Shown here: positions 33,913 through 43,576 of the stretch, piece after piece
How the letters are laid out: every line of letters starts with the position of its first letter
Numbering within the stretch: position 1 is the first letter of the stretch
From: Flavobacterium ichthyis
GTDB taxonomy: Bacteria; Bacteroidota; Bacteroidia; Flavobacteriales; Flavobacteriaceae
Reading direction: 5' to 3'
DNA: 64,000 nucleotides
Assembly: GCF_009915155.1 (NCBI RefSeq)
Contig: NZ_JAABLM010000014.1
Coordinates: forward strand, 17,638 to 81,637
Program-made: the position numbers and the translations under genes
The notes under the pieces: generated by a model
What the model was told of the DNA's origin: nothing
The model's input: the letters and a program-made list of their open reading frames with translations, nothing else
Databases searched by the model: none

Positions 33913-34875
33913 ATGAGTTCAAACGCTCCCCAAAACATTCCGGATCAAGAAATTGATTTAGCGCAAGTATCCCAAAAAATAGGTGGCTTTTTTAATAATA
34001 TTTATCAACTTAGTATTAAGTTTATTTTTTTCGTAAAACGATATATCGTTGTGTTTATTCTCCTATTCATTTTAGGAGCAGGACTTGGATGGTATATGGA
34101 TAAAAAGAATAACGGGTATAAGCATGAAATTGTGGTGACGCCAAATTTTGGGAGTACTGATTATTTGTATGGAAAAATAGAACTGCTGAACTCTAAAATT
34201 AATAATGGAGACACTTTGTTTCTTAAAAGCTTAGGATTTAAACATCCCAAAAGATTAGCAAAATTTAAAATTGAACCCATTGTGGATCCTTATAATTTTG
34301 TGAAGGGTAGTGAGGAAAATTTTGAATTATTGAAATTAATGTCGGAAGATGGAAGTATTGAAAAAGTGATACAAGACGACGTTACCAGTAAAAATTATGC
34401 CTATCACAGAATTACCTTTTCCACAAAAGGATTGGCAACCGATGAAGCTGTCATAAATCCGTTACTGAATAGCTTTAACGATAATGCATATTATAAGGTG
34501 ATTCAGGAAAATATTATTCAAAATGTTAAGTTGAAAATAGCTTTTAATGAGCAAACTCTAAATCAAATCAACTCTATATTGCAAAGTTTTTCTGATGAAA
34601 CGAATAAATCATCGAAAGGCGGAAATTTAGTGTATTACAACGAAAACACACAATTAAACGAGATATTAAAGACAAAAGATAACTTAATAAACGAGCAAGG
34701 AGCAAGAAGAATCGAATTGGTTAATTTTCAAAAGATTGTCAAGGATGTAAGTATTATATCAAATATTAAAAAGAAAAGCGGCAATAAATTTATCTTTCCT
34801 TTTATTTTTATATTTGGCTTTATAATAGCCAAAATAATTGTTGATTTAAGCAATAAAAAACAGCCAAAAATTTAG
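33913..34875 (+). CDS. Wzz/chain-length-determinant-like membrane protein
   Basis: This 320-residue protein has the two-helix topology of chain-length regulators: one membrane helix near 44-61, a long periplasmic helical region, and a second near 292-312. The C-terminus (SNKKQPKI) is cytoplasmic. The sequence is diverged and I see no clear Wzz signature, so the call rests on topology and on being first in the surface polysaccharide locus. It would set polymer length together with a Wzy polymerase. Its start follows the DUF6909-like gene by 12 bp. Confidence 0.6.
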   Translation: MSSNAPQNIPDQEIDLAQVSQKIGGFFNNIYQLSIKFIFFVKRYIVVFILLFILGAGLGWYMDKKNNGYKHEIVVTPNFGSTDYLYGKIELLNSKINNGDTLFLKSLGFKHPKRLAKFKIEPIVDPYNFVKGSEENFELLKLMSEDGSIEKVIQDDVTSKNYAYHRITFSTKGLATDEAVINPLLNSFNDNAYYKVIQENIIQNVKLKIAFNEQTLNQINSILQSFSDETNKSSKGGNLVYYNENTQLNEILKTKDNLINEQGARRIELVNFQKIVKDVSIISNIKKKSGNKFIFPFIFIFGFIIAKIIVDLSNKKQPKI

Positions 34876-34922
34876 CCAAATTACTTTATCACATTAATGG
34901 TTTTAATCTTGATATAAATAGA

Positions 34923-35849
34923 GTGAACATCTATCCCGTAATATCAATCGTTAGCCCCATTTACAAAGCAGAAAACTTTGTAGATCAATTAGTTTTTGAA
35001 ATTGAAAAAACACTCAATACGCTTAGTGTTACCTACGAAATCATTTTAGTGGACGATAGAAGTGCTGATAATTCTTGGCAAAAAATGAAAGCCATTTCCC
35101 AGCGTAATGATAAAGTGAAAAGCGTAAGATTAAGCAGAAATTTTGGACAACATCCAGCGATAATGGCTGGTTTAAGTCAAGCAAAAGGAGAATGGGTAGT
35201 AGTGATGGACTGTGATTTACAGGACCAACCTAAAGAAATTATTAAGTTATACCAAAAGGCCCAAGAAGGATACGAAATAGTCCAAGCCAGAAGAAAAAAC
35301 AGAGAAGACAATTTCTTTAAAAAACTTTCTTCTAAAATTTTTTCAAAAGTGTATGGGTTTTTTACCGATACAAAGTATGATAATGAGATTGCTAATTTTG
35401 GAATTTATCATAAAAAAGTAATAGATTCAATACTAAAAGTACAAGATTACATAAAATTTTTCCCACTGTTTGCTGACTTTGTAGGATATAGATCTACCTC
35501 CGTTATCGTAGAACACGCAGCAAGAGCATCAGGAAGCTCAAGTTACAGCTTTGCCAAATTAATGAGCTTGGCATTTAACACCATCATCTCTTTTTCAAAT
35601 AAACCTTTGAAATTATTTGTAAAATTTGGAATGATTATTTCGTTCTTGTCGTTTTGCACGGGAATATTTTACGTTTACCAAGCCTTACACAACGAAATTG
35701 CGGTTTTAGGATTTACATCAATCATAGTTTCCATTTGGTTTCTATCAGGAATTATCATCACCACAATAGGAGTTACGGGAATTTATGTTGGCAAAATATT
35801 TGACCAAACTAAAAATAGACCTGTGTACATAATCGACGAAATTATATGA
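34923..35849 (+). CDS. GtrB/DPM-like GT2 glycosyltransferase with two membrane helices
   Basis: This 308-residue protein starts at a GTG codon (34923). The GT-A domain has SIVSPIYKAENFVDQL, LVDDRSADNSW and the metal-binding DCDLQDQP. Two membrane helices lie near 232-255 and 268-292. This is the layout of GtrB-type transferases that move a sugar from a nucleotide to undecaprenyl phosphate for use outside the membrane, which fits with the GT39 gene downstream. It overlaps the next gene by 4 bp. Confidence 0.88.
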   Translation: MNIYPVISIVSPIYKAENFVDQLVFEIEKTLNTLSVTYEIILVDDRSADNSWQKMKAISQRNDKVKSVRLSRNFGQHPAIMAGLSQAKGEWVVVMDCDLQDQPKEIIKLYQKAQEGYEIVQARRKNREDNFFKKLSSKIFSKVYGFFTDTKYDNEIANFGIYHKKVIDSILKVQDYIKFFPLFADFVGYRSTSVIVEHAARASGSSSYSFAKLMSLAFNTIISFSNKPLKLFVKFGMIISFLSFCTGIFYVYQALHNEIAVLGFTSIIVSIWFLSGIIITTIGVTGIYVGKIFDQTKNRPVYIIDEII

Positions 35850-37636
35850 TTAAAACGCTTCAGTGGGACTCTGACTTTTTTCATTTAAAAGTGGGAGAAA
35901 TAAAATACGAGCAACCTTTGGAATCGACGGATTTTTCGGATTATGATTTAATTTATTTGATTTCTAACGAAGAAGTAAATATTGAATTAGCGGGTTTTAA
36001 AAATACCTTTTCCGAAACTAAAGTGACATTCGTTAAAAATTTGGTACCAGCATTTACTTCTCAAGAACCCATTTTTAGTTTTGAAGAAGTCAATGTCAGC
36101 GAAGAGCAATTGTACTTATTGGCTTATGAAAGCGGTAAAAACAGCCGATTTTTGTTAGATACGAAATTTGCAAAGCAGCATTTTACAAAATTATACCAAG
36201 CTTGGATTGATAATTCTATCAATAAAAAATTTGCAGACGGCATTTTAATTTTCTTTGAAGACCAAAAACCCAAAGGATTTGTAACCTACAAAATCCAAGA
36301 AACTAGTGCAACTGTTGGACTAATCGCCGTGGATGCAGAATTTCAAGGAAATAAAATTGGCGCCAAATTATTAATACATTTGGAACAAATGCTTATTGAA
36401 AAGAATGTCAAGCAACTTATAATACCAACTCAATTGTCAAATCATCAGGCTTGCCATTTTTACACCAAGCAAGGATACTCGATAAAAAACCAAACTCGCA
36501 TTAAACATTACTGGAAAATGATACCATTTAATAAACCTTATCTTTCGGGAAAAGAAACCTTATATATTGAAGACGCTGTAAAATCCGGAAAAATTTCTGG
36601 TAACGGGAAGTATACTAAATTATGTCAAACTTTTTTTGAAGAGAAATTTGGGTTTAAAAAATCTTTGTTGACAACTTCTTGTACGGATGCGCTCGAAATG
36701 GCGGCAATTTTAATCAACATTCAACCTGGAGACGAAGTCATAATGCCTTCTTATACATTTGTTTCTACTCCAAATGCGTTTGTGTTAAGAGGTGCTAAAA
36801 TAATTTTTGCAGATTCACGAGAAGACCATCCTAACCTTGATGAAAATAAAATTGAATCGTTAATTACTTCTAAAACAAAAGCAATCGTACCGGTTCATTA
36901 TGCAGGAGTTGCCTGTAATATGGACGTGATTATGGATTTGGCCAAAAAATATAATTTGTTTGTAGTAGAAGATGCTGCTCAAGCCATCGATAGCTATTTT
37001 ACCGGGAGAGACGGTGTTAAAAGAGCATTGGGATCAATAGGACATCTGGCTGCATTTTCTTTTCATGAAACTAAAAATATTATTTCGGGAGAAGGTGGAA
37101 TGTTAGCCATTAATGATGATCAATTTATCCAAAGAGCTGAAATAATTTGGGAAAAAGGAACCAATAGGTCGTCGTTTTTTAGAGGCGAAGTGGACAAATA
37201 CGGCTGGGTTGATATTGGAAGTTCATTCCTTCCTTCAGAAATTATTGCAGCGTTTTTATGGGCACAATTAGAAAATTTAGAAGCCATACAAACCAAGCGA
37301 AAATCACATTGGGAAAAATATTATTTACAATTAAAAGATTGGGCAAAAAAGAATGAAATTGAATTGCCCCAAATTCCGGATTATGCCACCAATAACGCAC
37401 ACATGTTTTATTTGGTTTGCCAAAATTTGGAACAAAGAACACAAATCATTGAAAAGTTAAAAGCCAACAACATCATGGCCGTTTTTCACTATTTGAGTTT
37501 ACACAAAAGTCCGTTTTATTTAGAAAAACATGATGGGAGAATTTTACGGCAGAGTGACTTGTATTCCGATAGATTACTAAGATTACCAATGCATTTTGAT
37601 CTAAATGCGAAGGATGTAATCAACACCCTAACATAA
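35846..37636 (+). CDS. Bifunctional WecD-WecE-like TDP-Fuc4N acetyltransferase/aminotransferase fusion
   Basis: This single 596-residue open frame joins two enzymes. Residues 1-224 are a GNAT acyltransferase of the WecD/RffC type (LIAVDAEFQGNKIGAKLL holds the acetyl-CoA loop). From Met225 (MIPFNKPYLSGKE) it continues as a WecE/RffA-type DegT/DnrJ/EryC1 PLP aminotransferase with the PLP Lys410 in SFHETKN. These catalyse successive steps: transamination of TDP-4-keto-6-deoxyglucose to TDP-Fuc4N, then N-acetylation to TDP-Fuc4NAc. In E. coli they are separate genes of these lengths. It overlaps the upstream GT2 gene by 4 bp. Confidence 0.87.
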   Translation: MIKTLQWDSDFFHLKVGEIKYEQPLESTDFSDYDLIYLISNEEVNIELAGFKNTFSETKVTFVKNLVPAFTSQEPIFSFEEVNVSEEQLYLLAYESGKNSRFLLDTKFAKQHFTKLYQAWIDNSINKKFADGILIFFEDQKPKGFVTYKIQETSATVGLIAVDAEFQGNKIGAKLLIHLEQMLIEKNVKQLIIPTQLSNHQACHFYTKQGYSIKNQTRIKHYWKMIPFNKPYLSGKETLYIEDAVKSGKISGNGKYTKLCQTFFEEKFGFKKSLLTTSCTDALEMAAILINIQPGDEVIMPSYTFVSTPNAFVLRGAKIIFADSREDHPNLDENKIESLITSKTKAIVPVHYAGVACNMDVIMDLAKKYNLFVVEDAAQAIDSYFTGRDGVKRALGSIGHLAAFSFHETKNIISGEGGMLAINDDQFIQRAEIIWEKGTNRSSFFRGEVDKYGWVDIGSSFLPSEIIAAFLWAQLENLEAIQTKRKSHWEKYYLQLKDWAKKNEIELPQIPDYATNNAHMFYLVCQNLEQRTQIIEKLKANNIMAVFHYLSLHKSPFYLEKHDGRILRQSDLYSDRLLRLPMHFDLNAKDVINTLT

Positions 37637-37656
37637 ATTAATATCAACTTCTACAA

Positions 37657-39498
37657 ATGGTAATTGCAAACTTTATAAAGAAAAATTTCTTTATTATCGC
37701 AGTTTTATTGATTGCAGCATTTTTACGTTTTTTCAGCATCGGACTACAAGAGCCATGGTTGGATGAGTTAAGTACATTGCAGGTTTCTGATCCTGAATTA
37801 TCTTTTTCTCAAACACATGAATTGATTTTAACCAGAGAAGGATTTCCTCATTTGTATTTTCTAAGTTTAAAGTTTTTAAGTTCCCTTTTTGGACATTCAA
37901 TTATAGTGGCAAGAATTTTTTCCGCTGTTTTTGGAGTAGCGTCTGTGCTTACGATTTATTTATTTGCTAAAGAACTTTTAAATAAAACAACTGGACAAAT
38001 CGCGGCCGTATTAATGACCGTAAATTTCTTTCACATCTATCACTCACAAGAAGGAAGACCGTATGCGTTTATGGTTTTTTTGATATTATTGGCTTCGTTT
38101 AGGCTGGTGAAATATGTAAAAAATCCAAGTTTTAAAAATGCTATATGGGTTGGTATTGCCACTGGATTGATCCCGAATGCACACCCAATGGGTTCTTTAA
38201 ATATTGCAGTAATTTACAGTACATTATTTGTTTTTCTGCTTATTTCTAAAGAAAAAAAAATTATTTTCAGGCAACTTCTCTTCGCCGGAATTATTTCTAT
38301 ATTAATTTTTATACCCGTTTATCAAATAATCGCAAAAGTCTCCCAAATTAAATCTTTTTGGATTCCAGAAGCAAGTTTGGCAACGATACAACAAGCATTT
38401 TTCGAGCTTTTAGGAAGTATTAAAATCTCGTTTTATTTGTTCCTTATTTCTGTGCCTGTTTTTATTATTCTATTAATTTTTAAAATTAAGAAAGACAAAG
38501 AAACGCCTACTAAAAAATTAAAAATTATAGCGCTATCTTTAGTTTCTTTTTGGATTGTATTTAATATTGGCGTTATAATTGTGAAATCTTATGCTGGAAT
38601 TTCGATAATCTTAAACCGATATTTTATTGGAAGTTTAGCAATGTTTATCCTAACGCTTTCGTATTGCATTGCTCTTTTCAAACCTAAAGTTTTACGAATC
38701 GTTGTGGTAATCGCATTAGTTGTTTATTCCTTATTCTATATCTATGAAAGAGAATATTACACCACAATTTACAAGGCCGAATGGCAGAGTTTAGCGAAAG
38801 AAATAAGTAAAAAAAATGTGGATAACGACCCAATCTATGCCACCTACGGTTTCACTTCCAATATTTTATTCAAAAATACGCCAAGTTACACATTATTAAC
38901 GGAGCGAAAATTAGAAGATTACATTAATATGGTGCGGAACAATACCGTTGAAATAGAGGCATTTTGGTTTTTTGACGGCAACCAAAGACCTTACAGTGTT
39001 TCAGTTGAAGACCAAGCCTTTTTAGATGAAAATTATATTTTAGACCAAAAAATAGAAAAACACGATTGTTGGGCCAGACATTATATTCCTAAAAATGCCC
39101 CACTTTCCGGAACAGGTGAACACCTAAAGTTAGGTAGTTTACATCCTAAAGTTCTCGATGATCAAGGAAATTTATATATGTTCAATAACGAAACTACTTC
39201 GACCAAAAAAATAAAATTGTTACCTGGAAAGTATCAGTTTGATTTGCAAGGAAACAGTTTGCCAGAAATCCCACTCGATGGTGAAAATGCCCACATCGTA
39301 GTGAGATATGGCGACAAAATTATAGGTCAGGATTTTTTAAGTGAAAAAAATTCTGAAAAGTATAAATCTTATATTTTTGAGGTACTCGATACGTTACCCA
39401 AAGCCATTTCAATCACTTTCGATAATGATTTGTCAAGAGGTGATTTAGACCGAAATGTCAAATTATATTTTATTAGTTTAAAAAGAATTGACAATTAG
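37657..39498 (+). CDS. GT39-family (PMT/ArnT-like) membrane glycosyltransferase
   Basis: This 613-residue protein has about ten membrane segments in its first 370 residues. The early EPWLDELSTLQ carries the acidic loop of GT39/PMT-type enzymes. The C-terminal 230 residues form a soluble, extracytoplasmic domain. Such enzymes transfer a sugar from a polyprenyl-phosphate donor to a target on the periplasmic side; the upstream GtrB-like protein could make that donor (inference). The target, lipid or polymer, is unknown. The gene lies 20 bp after the WecD-WecE fusion. Confidence 0.8.
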   Translation: MVIANFIKKNFFIIAVLLIAAFLRFFSIGLQEPWLDELSTLQVSDPELSFSQTHELILTREGFPHLYFLSLKFLSSLFGHSIIVARIFSAVFGVASVLTIYLFAKELLNKTTGQIAAVLMTVNFFHIYHSQEGRPYAFMVFLILLASFRLVKYVKNPSFKNAIWVGIATGLIPNAHPMGSLNIAVIYSTLFVFLLISKEKKIIFRQLLFAGIISILIFIPVYQIIAKVSQIKSFWIPEASLATIQQAFFELLGSIKISFYLFLISVPVFIILLIFKIKKDKETPTKKLKIIALSLVSFWIVFNIGVIIVKSYAGISIILNRYFIGSLAMFILTLSYCIALFKPKVLRIVVVIALVVYSLFYIYEREYYTTIYKAEWQSLAKEISKKNVDNDPIYATYGFTSNILFKNTPSYTLLTERKLEDYINMVRNNTVEIEAFWFFDGNQRPYSVSVEDQAFLDENYILDQKIEKHDCWARHYIPKNAPLSGTGEHLKLGSLHPKVLDDQGNLYMFNNETTSTKKIKLLPGKYQFDLQGNSLPEIPLDGENAHIVVRYGDKIIGQDFLSEKNSEKYKSYIFEVLDTLPKAISITFDNDLSRGDLDRNVKLYFISLKRIDN

Positions 39499-39517
39499 AA
39501 TTTAATTTATAAATTTG
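39488..39517 (+). promoter_or_regulatory. Strong promoter upstream of the lipoprotein gene
   Basis: TTG at 39488-39490, a 19-bp spacer and TAAATTTG at 39510-39517 give an exact match to the Bacteroidota promoter consensus. It overlaps the end of the GT39 gene; the start codon is at 39552. Confidence 0.8.
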
Positions 39518-39551
39518 GCCAAAAAAAAAACAAAAAAAATCTTAACAAAAA

Positions 39552-40094
39552 ATGAAATCAATCAAGGTTTTAGTAACGTTGCTGCTTGTAACGACTATTT
39601 TATCATGTAAGAACGAAGGTAAAGATGCTGCCGAAAAGACAGCGGAAAAACCGAACGTTTACACTTTTACATTAAATGCCGTAGTGCAACAAAACGATGA
39701 TTTTCAAATCTTTTTTAAAGAAGATAATAACCCGGAAACTCCTTTTGAAGAAGTAAATTCTGTTTGGTCAGGAATTAAAGGAGGTACTAATGCTCAAGAT
39801 GTAATCTTTACGTTGCCGGAAGATGTATTTCCTACACAAATTAGATTTGATTTTGGGCAAAACAAAACACAACCTGGGATCTTGGTAAACAATTTCCGAG
39901 TTGCCTTTAAAGACAAAACTTTTGATGTTAAGGGTGCTGATTTTACAAATTATTTTATTCCTGACGAAAAGTTTGTAAAATTTGATAAAGCAACAAGTTT
40001 AATTACGCCAATCGTTCAAGAAAATGGCGCATACGATCCGATGTTTTTCTCAAATGGCGTATTTAACGAGCAATTGGTAAAATTGTCAAAGTAA
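39552..40094 (+). CDS. Putative lipoprotein of unknown function
   Basis: This 180-residue protein has a lipobox ILSC with Cys19 (MKSIKVLVTLLLVTTILSC), so it is probably a lipoprotein. A Glu/Lys/Ala-rich linker and a beta-rich domain of about 145 residues follow. The domain includes NVYTFTLNAVVQQNDDF and a central VWSGIKGG; I do not recognise a family. It has its own exact-consensus promoter and a strong terminator, unlike the surrounding polysaccharide genes. It is therefore an independent transcript that may make a more abundant product. Confidence 0.75.
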   Translation: MKSIKVLVTLLLVTTILSCKNEGKDAAEKTAEKPNVYTFTLNAVVQQNDDFQIFFKEDNNPETPFEEVNSVWSGIKGGTNAQDVIFTLPEDVFPTQIRFDFGQNKTQPGILVNNFRVAFKDKTFDVKGADFTNYFIPDEKFVKFDKATSLITPIVQENGAYDPMFFSNGVFNEQLVKLSK

Positions 40095-40116
40095 AAAAAC
40101 ATTTTACGAGTCTTAT

Positions 40117-40156
40117 AAAAAACCATAAACTAATTTAGGTTAGTTTATGGTTTTTT
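40117..40156 (+). terminator. Intrinsic terminator of the lipoprotein gene
   Basis: A 17-bp perfect stem AAAAAACCATAAACTAA/TTAGTTTATGGTTTTTT (40117-40133 with 40140-40156) has a 6-nt loop and a built-in T run. It may slow transcription into the FkbM gene. Confidence 0.95.
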
Positions 40157-40209
40157 AATAGTTTTAGGACTTGCATTAAAAGCAAATGCTATTGTGAAAA
40201 ATATATACA

Positions 40210-41028
40210 ATGCGAAGAATAAAAATATTATTTTTTTGGCTGTTCATTAATAGAAATAACGTTTCTCTCAAAGAAATGATAACGTTTCTAAAAAAGCCGA
40301 GGGTCAACAAAATAGCGGCGAAATTTATCCAATCAATCGAAAAAGACAACGAAGATTATCAAATAACCTTTAAAAACCATTCTGGAAAATTATTTTGGCC
40401 GGGAATATTTTCCATTGACAGGCTTGACCAAGTGGTAGCGGAAACTTTCGACCAAACCGACTGGCACTTTTATCAAAAACAACATACAGAGGTTAGCCAA
40501 GGTGAAATTATTTTAGACATTGGAACCGCAGAAGGATTGATGCCGTTAACGGTTATAGATAAATGCCAACATATTTTTATGATTGAGCCAAGTGCGTCGT
40601 TCGTAAAAACGCTTTCCAAAACATTTCAAAATTATCCTAAAAAAACCACAATTTATAACTATGCTGTGGGAAATGAAGATGGTGTGATTTCGTTTGATGA
40701 AAATTCTTTAGAAGGCATGATTTCTAACGAAGCTACTCCTCAAACAAACTCCGTAGAAATCCACAAGATTGATAGTATTTTTTCTGATAATCAAAAAATT
40801 ACTTATTTAAAAGCTGACATCGAAGGATTTGAAGAAGAGATGTTGCGTGGGGCCGAAAATACAATTAAACGAAACAAGCCGAAAATAGCCATCACAACAT
40901 ATCATACCCAAAATAATCCTAAAGAAATCATTGATATCATTACAGGATTTGTTCCTGAGTATAAATATTATGTCAAAGGAATTTATGAAGAAACACCAAA
41001 ACCAGTGTTAATTCATTTTTGGATATAA
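40210..41028 (+). CDS. FkbM-family SAM-dependent methyltransferase
   Basis: This 272-residue protein has an N-terminal basic region, then the class I fold: EIILDIGTAEGLMPL (motif I, about 98-112), IEPSASF, a Val-rich strand, and the FkbM-type LKADIEGFEEEMLRGAE near 200. FkbM enzymes O-methylate sugars, lipids or small molecules. Placed before the flippase, it may methylate the polysaccharide repeat unit (inference). It begins 54 bp after the preceding terminator, without an obvious promoter motif. Confidence 0.87.
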   Translation: MRRIKILFFWLFINRNNVSLKEMITFLKKPRVNKIAAKFIQSIEKDNEDYQITFKNHSGKLFWPGIFSIDRLDQVVAETFDQTDWHFYQKQHTEVSQGEIILDIGTAEGLMPLTVIDKCQHIFMIEPSASFVKTLSKTFQNYPKKTTIYNYAVGNEDGVISFDENSLEGMISNEATPQTNSVEIHKIDSIFSDNQKITYLKADIEGFEEEMLRGAENTIKRNKPKIAITTYHTQNNPKEIIDIITGFVPEYKYYVKGIYEETPKPVLIHFWI

Positions 41029-41040
41029 CATTTCTGAAGG

Positions 41041-42330
41041 ATGATAATGAACAAGCTTTATTTACTTTCTAAAGATAAAAACAAACAAAATTTTTTTATC
41101 TATGGCGTAGGTCAGGCTTTTAACTTACTAATTCCGCTAATTGTGGCGCCACTTGTTATATCGGTTTGTGGCGAATCGGGCTTTGGAAAAATTGGATTGG
41201 GCTTTGCGATGTCGTTGTTCTTGATTTTAATTGTTGACTATGCATTTGAAATAAAAGGCACTAAGCAAGTAGCAGAAAATCGGTTTGAGCCCGCCAAGCT
41301 TCAAGAGTTATTAGGGACAACTATTTTTATCAAATTATTACTTTTTTGTGTAGTGGTGGTCACATCTGTGCCGCTTATCATTTTTTTTCCGTTTCTTCGG
41401 CAAGAATCGACTTTGTTTTTTTTGAGTATCACAATTGTATTTGCACAAGTATTTAATCCGGTATGGTTTCTCCAGGGAATAGAAAATTTTCTACTGATTA
41501 GCATTCTCAACATCGCATCCAAAACAACTTATATGTTCTTAGTTTTTGTTTTGGTAACAGAACAAGACGACTATACTTTGGTGAATTTTTTTTTAGGAGC
41601 AAGTGCATTTGTTTATAACGTGATTGGATTGGTTTGGGTAAGTAGGAAAAATAAATTTCAAATTTCTTATCCAAATTCCACCAGAATCAAACTAATTTTA
41701 AGAAGCGATTTTTCTTTTTGTATTTCCCAACTTTTTCTCTCCGCAAGGCAACTTTCGCCGCTATTGTTAACAGGGTATTTTTTAGGATTTAATGTCGCCG
41801 GACAATATAAGATTATGGAACAGGTTCTAACGCTTTTTAGAACCTTCACTCAAATGTTTTTAAGGTTTTTTTATCCGAAACTCTGCTATAAATTTTCCAT
41901 AAATATTAAAGACGCCTTAAATTTTTGGAAAAAATACGCAGTTGCTAACGTTGCTGTCATTTCATTCCTGTTATTTTTCATTTTCATATTTGCTTCAGAA
42001 ATTTTACAGTTTTTTAATCTATCTGAAATTTCGGTGCAAAATTTAAAACCTATTTTCCGGATGTCGCTCTTCATCTCGTTGCTTATTCCAATCACTTTGT
42101 CTTTAGAGCAGTTAATGTTTGCAACAAACAACAACAAGAATTATATAAAAATTGCTATTTTTGCGACAATCCTCAATATCACATTGATTTTAATTTCGAT
42201 AAAATCGTTCGAACTTTATGGCATAATTTCGTCACTTATAATCGCTGAAATCTTTTTTATTGTAGGATATTTTACACACTCAGTATTGAACAACAAGCAT
42301 CAAATTAAGAATGAAAACAATCACAGTTAA
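41041..42330 (+). CDS. Wzx-like oligosaccharide flippase
   Basis: This 429-residue protein has about 12 hydrophobic segments of the polysaccharide transporter (PST/MATE-like) family. It has an N-terminal GQAFNLLIPLIVAPLVI and a repeat layout in two halves. It would flip lipid-linked repeat units to the periplasm. Two start codons are close (41041 and 41047); either is possible. It overlaps the next gene by 20 bp, so the two are translationally coupled. The partner Wzy is the next gene or the one at 46723. Confidence 0.85.
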   Translation: MIMNKLYLLSKDKNKQNFFIYGVGQAFNLLIPLIVAPLVISVCGESGFGKIGLGFAMSLFLILIVDYAFEIKGTKQVAENRFEPAKLQELLGTTIFIKLLLFCVVVVTSVPLIIFFPFLRQESTLFFLSITIVFAQVFNPVWFLQGIENFLLISILNIASKTTYMFLVFVLVTEQDDYTLVNFFLGASAFVYNVIGLVWVSRKNKFQISYPNSTRIKLILRSDFSFCISQLFLSARQLSPLLLTGYFLGFNVAGQYKIMEQVLTLFRTFTQMFLRFFYPKLCYKFSINIKDALNFWKKYAVANVAVISFLLFFIFIFASEILQFFNLSEISVQNLKPIFRMSLFISLLIPITLSLEQLMFATNNNKNYIKIAIFATILNITLILISIKSFELYGIISSLIIAEIFFIVGYFTHSVLNNKHQIKNENNHS

Positions 42331-43576
42331 ATCTTTCAACCAAATTGTTTTCTTCCTATGTGTGGCAATTCCTTTTTTAAACAATTACGAACTTACGTTT
42401 GGAATTTGGTTTTTAGCATTATTTCTCACAGTTGCTAATCGATATTCCGTGGATATCATAAAGTTAACAAGTTGTTATGTGGCAATCTTACTGATTGCCT
42501 TTGTGGTGTATTTTTTTCAAGATGAAGGCAGTTATAATTTTTTTAGAGATTTGTCCTATTTGCTCAAACCTATAATTGGTCTATTACTGGGTTATCAATT
42601 CTATAAAAAATTTCCAAATTATGTTTTTTCAACCTTAGTTGGTACTGGAACATTGATTGCAGCAATTCATATTGCCTTAGTGCTTAATACTTTTATTCAA
42701 TTTAGAAGTGTTTCAGTGAATTTATTAAGGGAATATGGAGGCTACTTTAGTGATTATGAAATTTATGCTCTGATTTTGGTGGTATTTGCGAACAAATTTA
42801 CCCACACAATTTCCAAGAAAAATTTAATAATCATGGGGATTTTACTGGCATTTTCTTCGTTTTTATACCTTTCTCGTACCAATTTCATACAATTTATTAT
42901 TTTGTATATGGCAATGAAGGGTTATTTTAAAATCACCAAAAAATCAGTGAGTTTTATGGCGGTGACAACTATTTTTGTATTAATGGGTTACGCTGTGATT
43001 TATAATACCAATCCTTCCAGAACCGGTAAAGGAATGGAAGCATTTTTATATAAAATAAAAAATGCGCCAATAGAAGCATTTAAAACGCGAGTGAACAGCA
43101 GTGATTGGAAAGATTTTAATGATAACTATCGTTCCTATGAAAATATAATTACCACCAAGCAAGTATTTAGAGATGGAGCAGGAGCTGTTATTTTTGGACA
43201 AGGACTTGGCTCAAGGGTAAATTTGGGACAGGAAATTTATACAACAGACGGGAGTATTGTACAATACATTCCGATACTTCACAATGGTTTTTTTACCGTT
43301 TTTTTAAAATCAGGTTTAATTGGAGTTTTGTTCTTAATTTTCTCAATTTATCTGGTTGCAAAGCAGAAAAAAACAAACTTTCAAGAAATAGAAAACATCA
43401 ATCGACTCTTAATCGGAAGCAGTTTATTTCTCATAGTATCCAATTGGGTGTTTATGGGATTATATCTAAAATTAGACACAAAATCTATTGTAATTGGGTT
43501 GCTAATTTGTTATCGTGAAGCGTTGCTAAAAATAGAAAGAAATCAGGCTCATTTGGTGGAAGTTAATCCATCATAA
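42311..43576 (+). CDS. Wzy-like O-antigen polymerase candidate
   Basis: This 421-residue protein has about ten membrane segments and a large periplasmic loop near 255-320 (NSSDWKDFNDNYRSYENIIT). This is the plan of O-antigen polymerases and ligases, which have almost no conserved sequence. Its position after the flippase supports Wzy. It overlaps the Wzx start region by 20 bp and converges with the minus-strand GT4 gene, overlapping it by 28 bp. Without a match the polymerase/ligase choice is open. Confidence 0.65.
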   Translation: MKTITVKSFNQIVFFLCVAIPFLNNYELTFGIWFLALFLTVANRYSVDIIKLTSCYVAILLIAFVVYFFQDEGSYNFFRDLSYLLKPIIGLLLGYQFYKKFPNYVFSTLVGTGTLIAAIHIALVLNTFIQFRSVSVNLLREYGGYFSDYEIYALILVVFANKFTHTISKKNLIIMGILLAFSSFLYLSRTNFIQFIILYMAMKGYFKITKKSVSFMAVTTIFVLMGYAVIYNTNPSRTGKGMEAFLYKIKNAPIEAFKTRVNSSDWKDFNDNYRSYENIITTKQVFRDGAGAVIFGQGLGSRVNLGQEIYTTDGSIVQYIPILHNGFFTVFLKSGLIGVLFLIFSIYLVAKQKKTNFQEIENINRLLIGSSLFLIVSNWVFMGLYLKLDTKSIVIGLLICYREALLKIERNQAHLVEVNPS

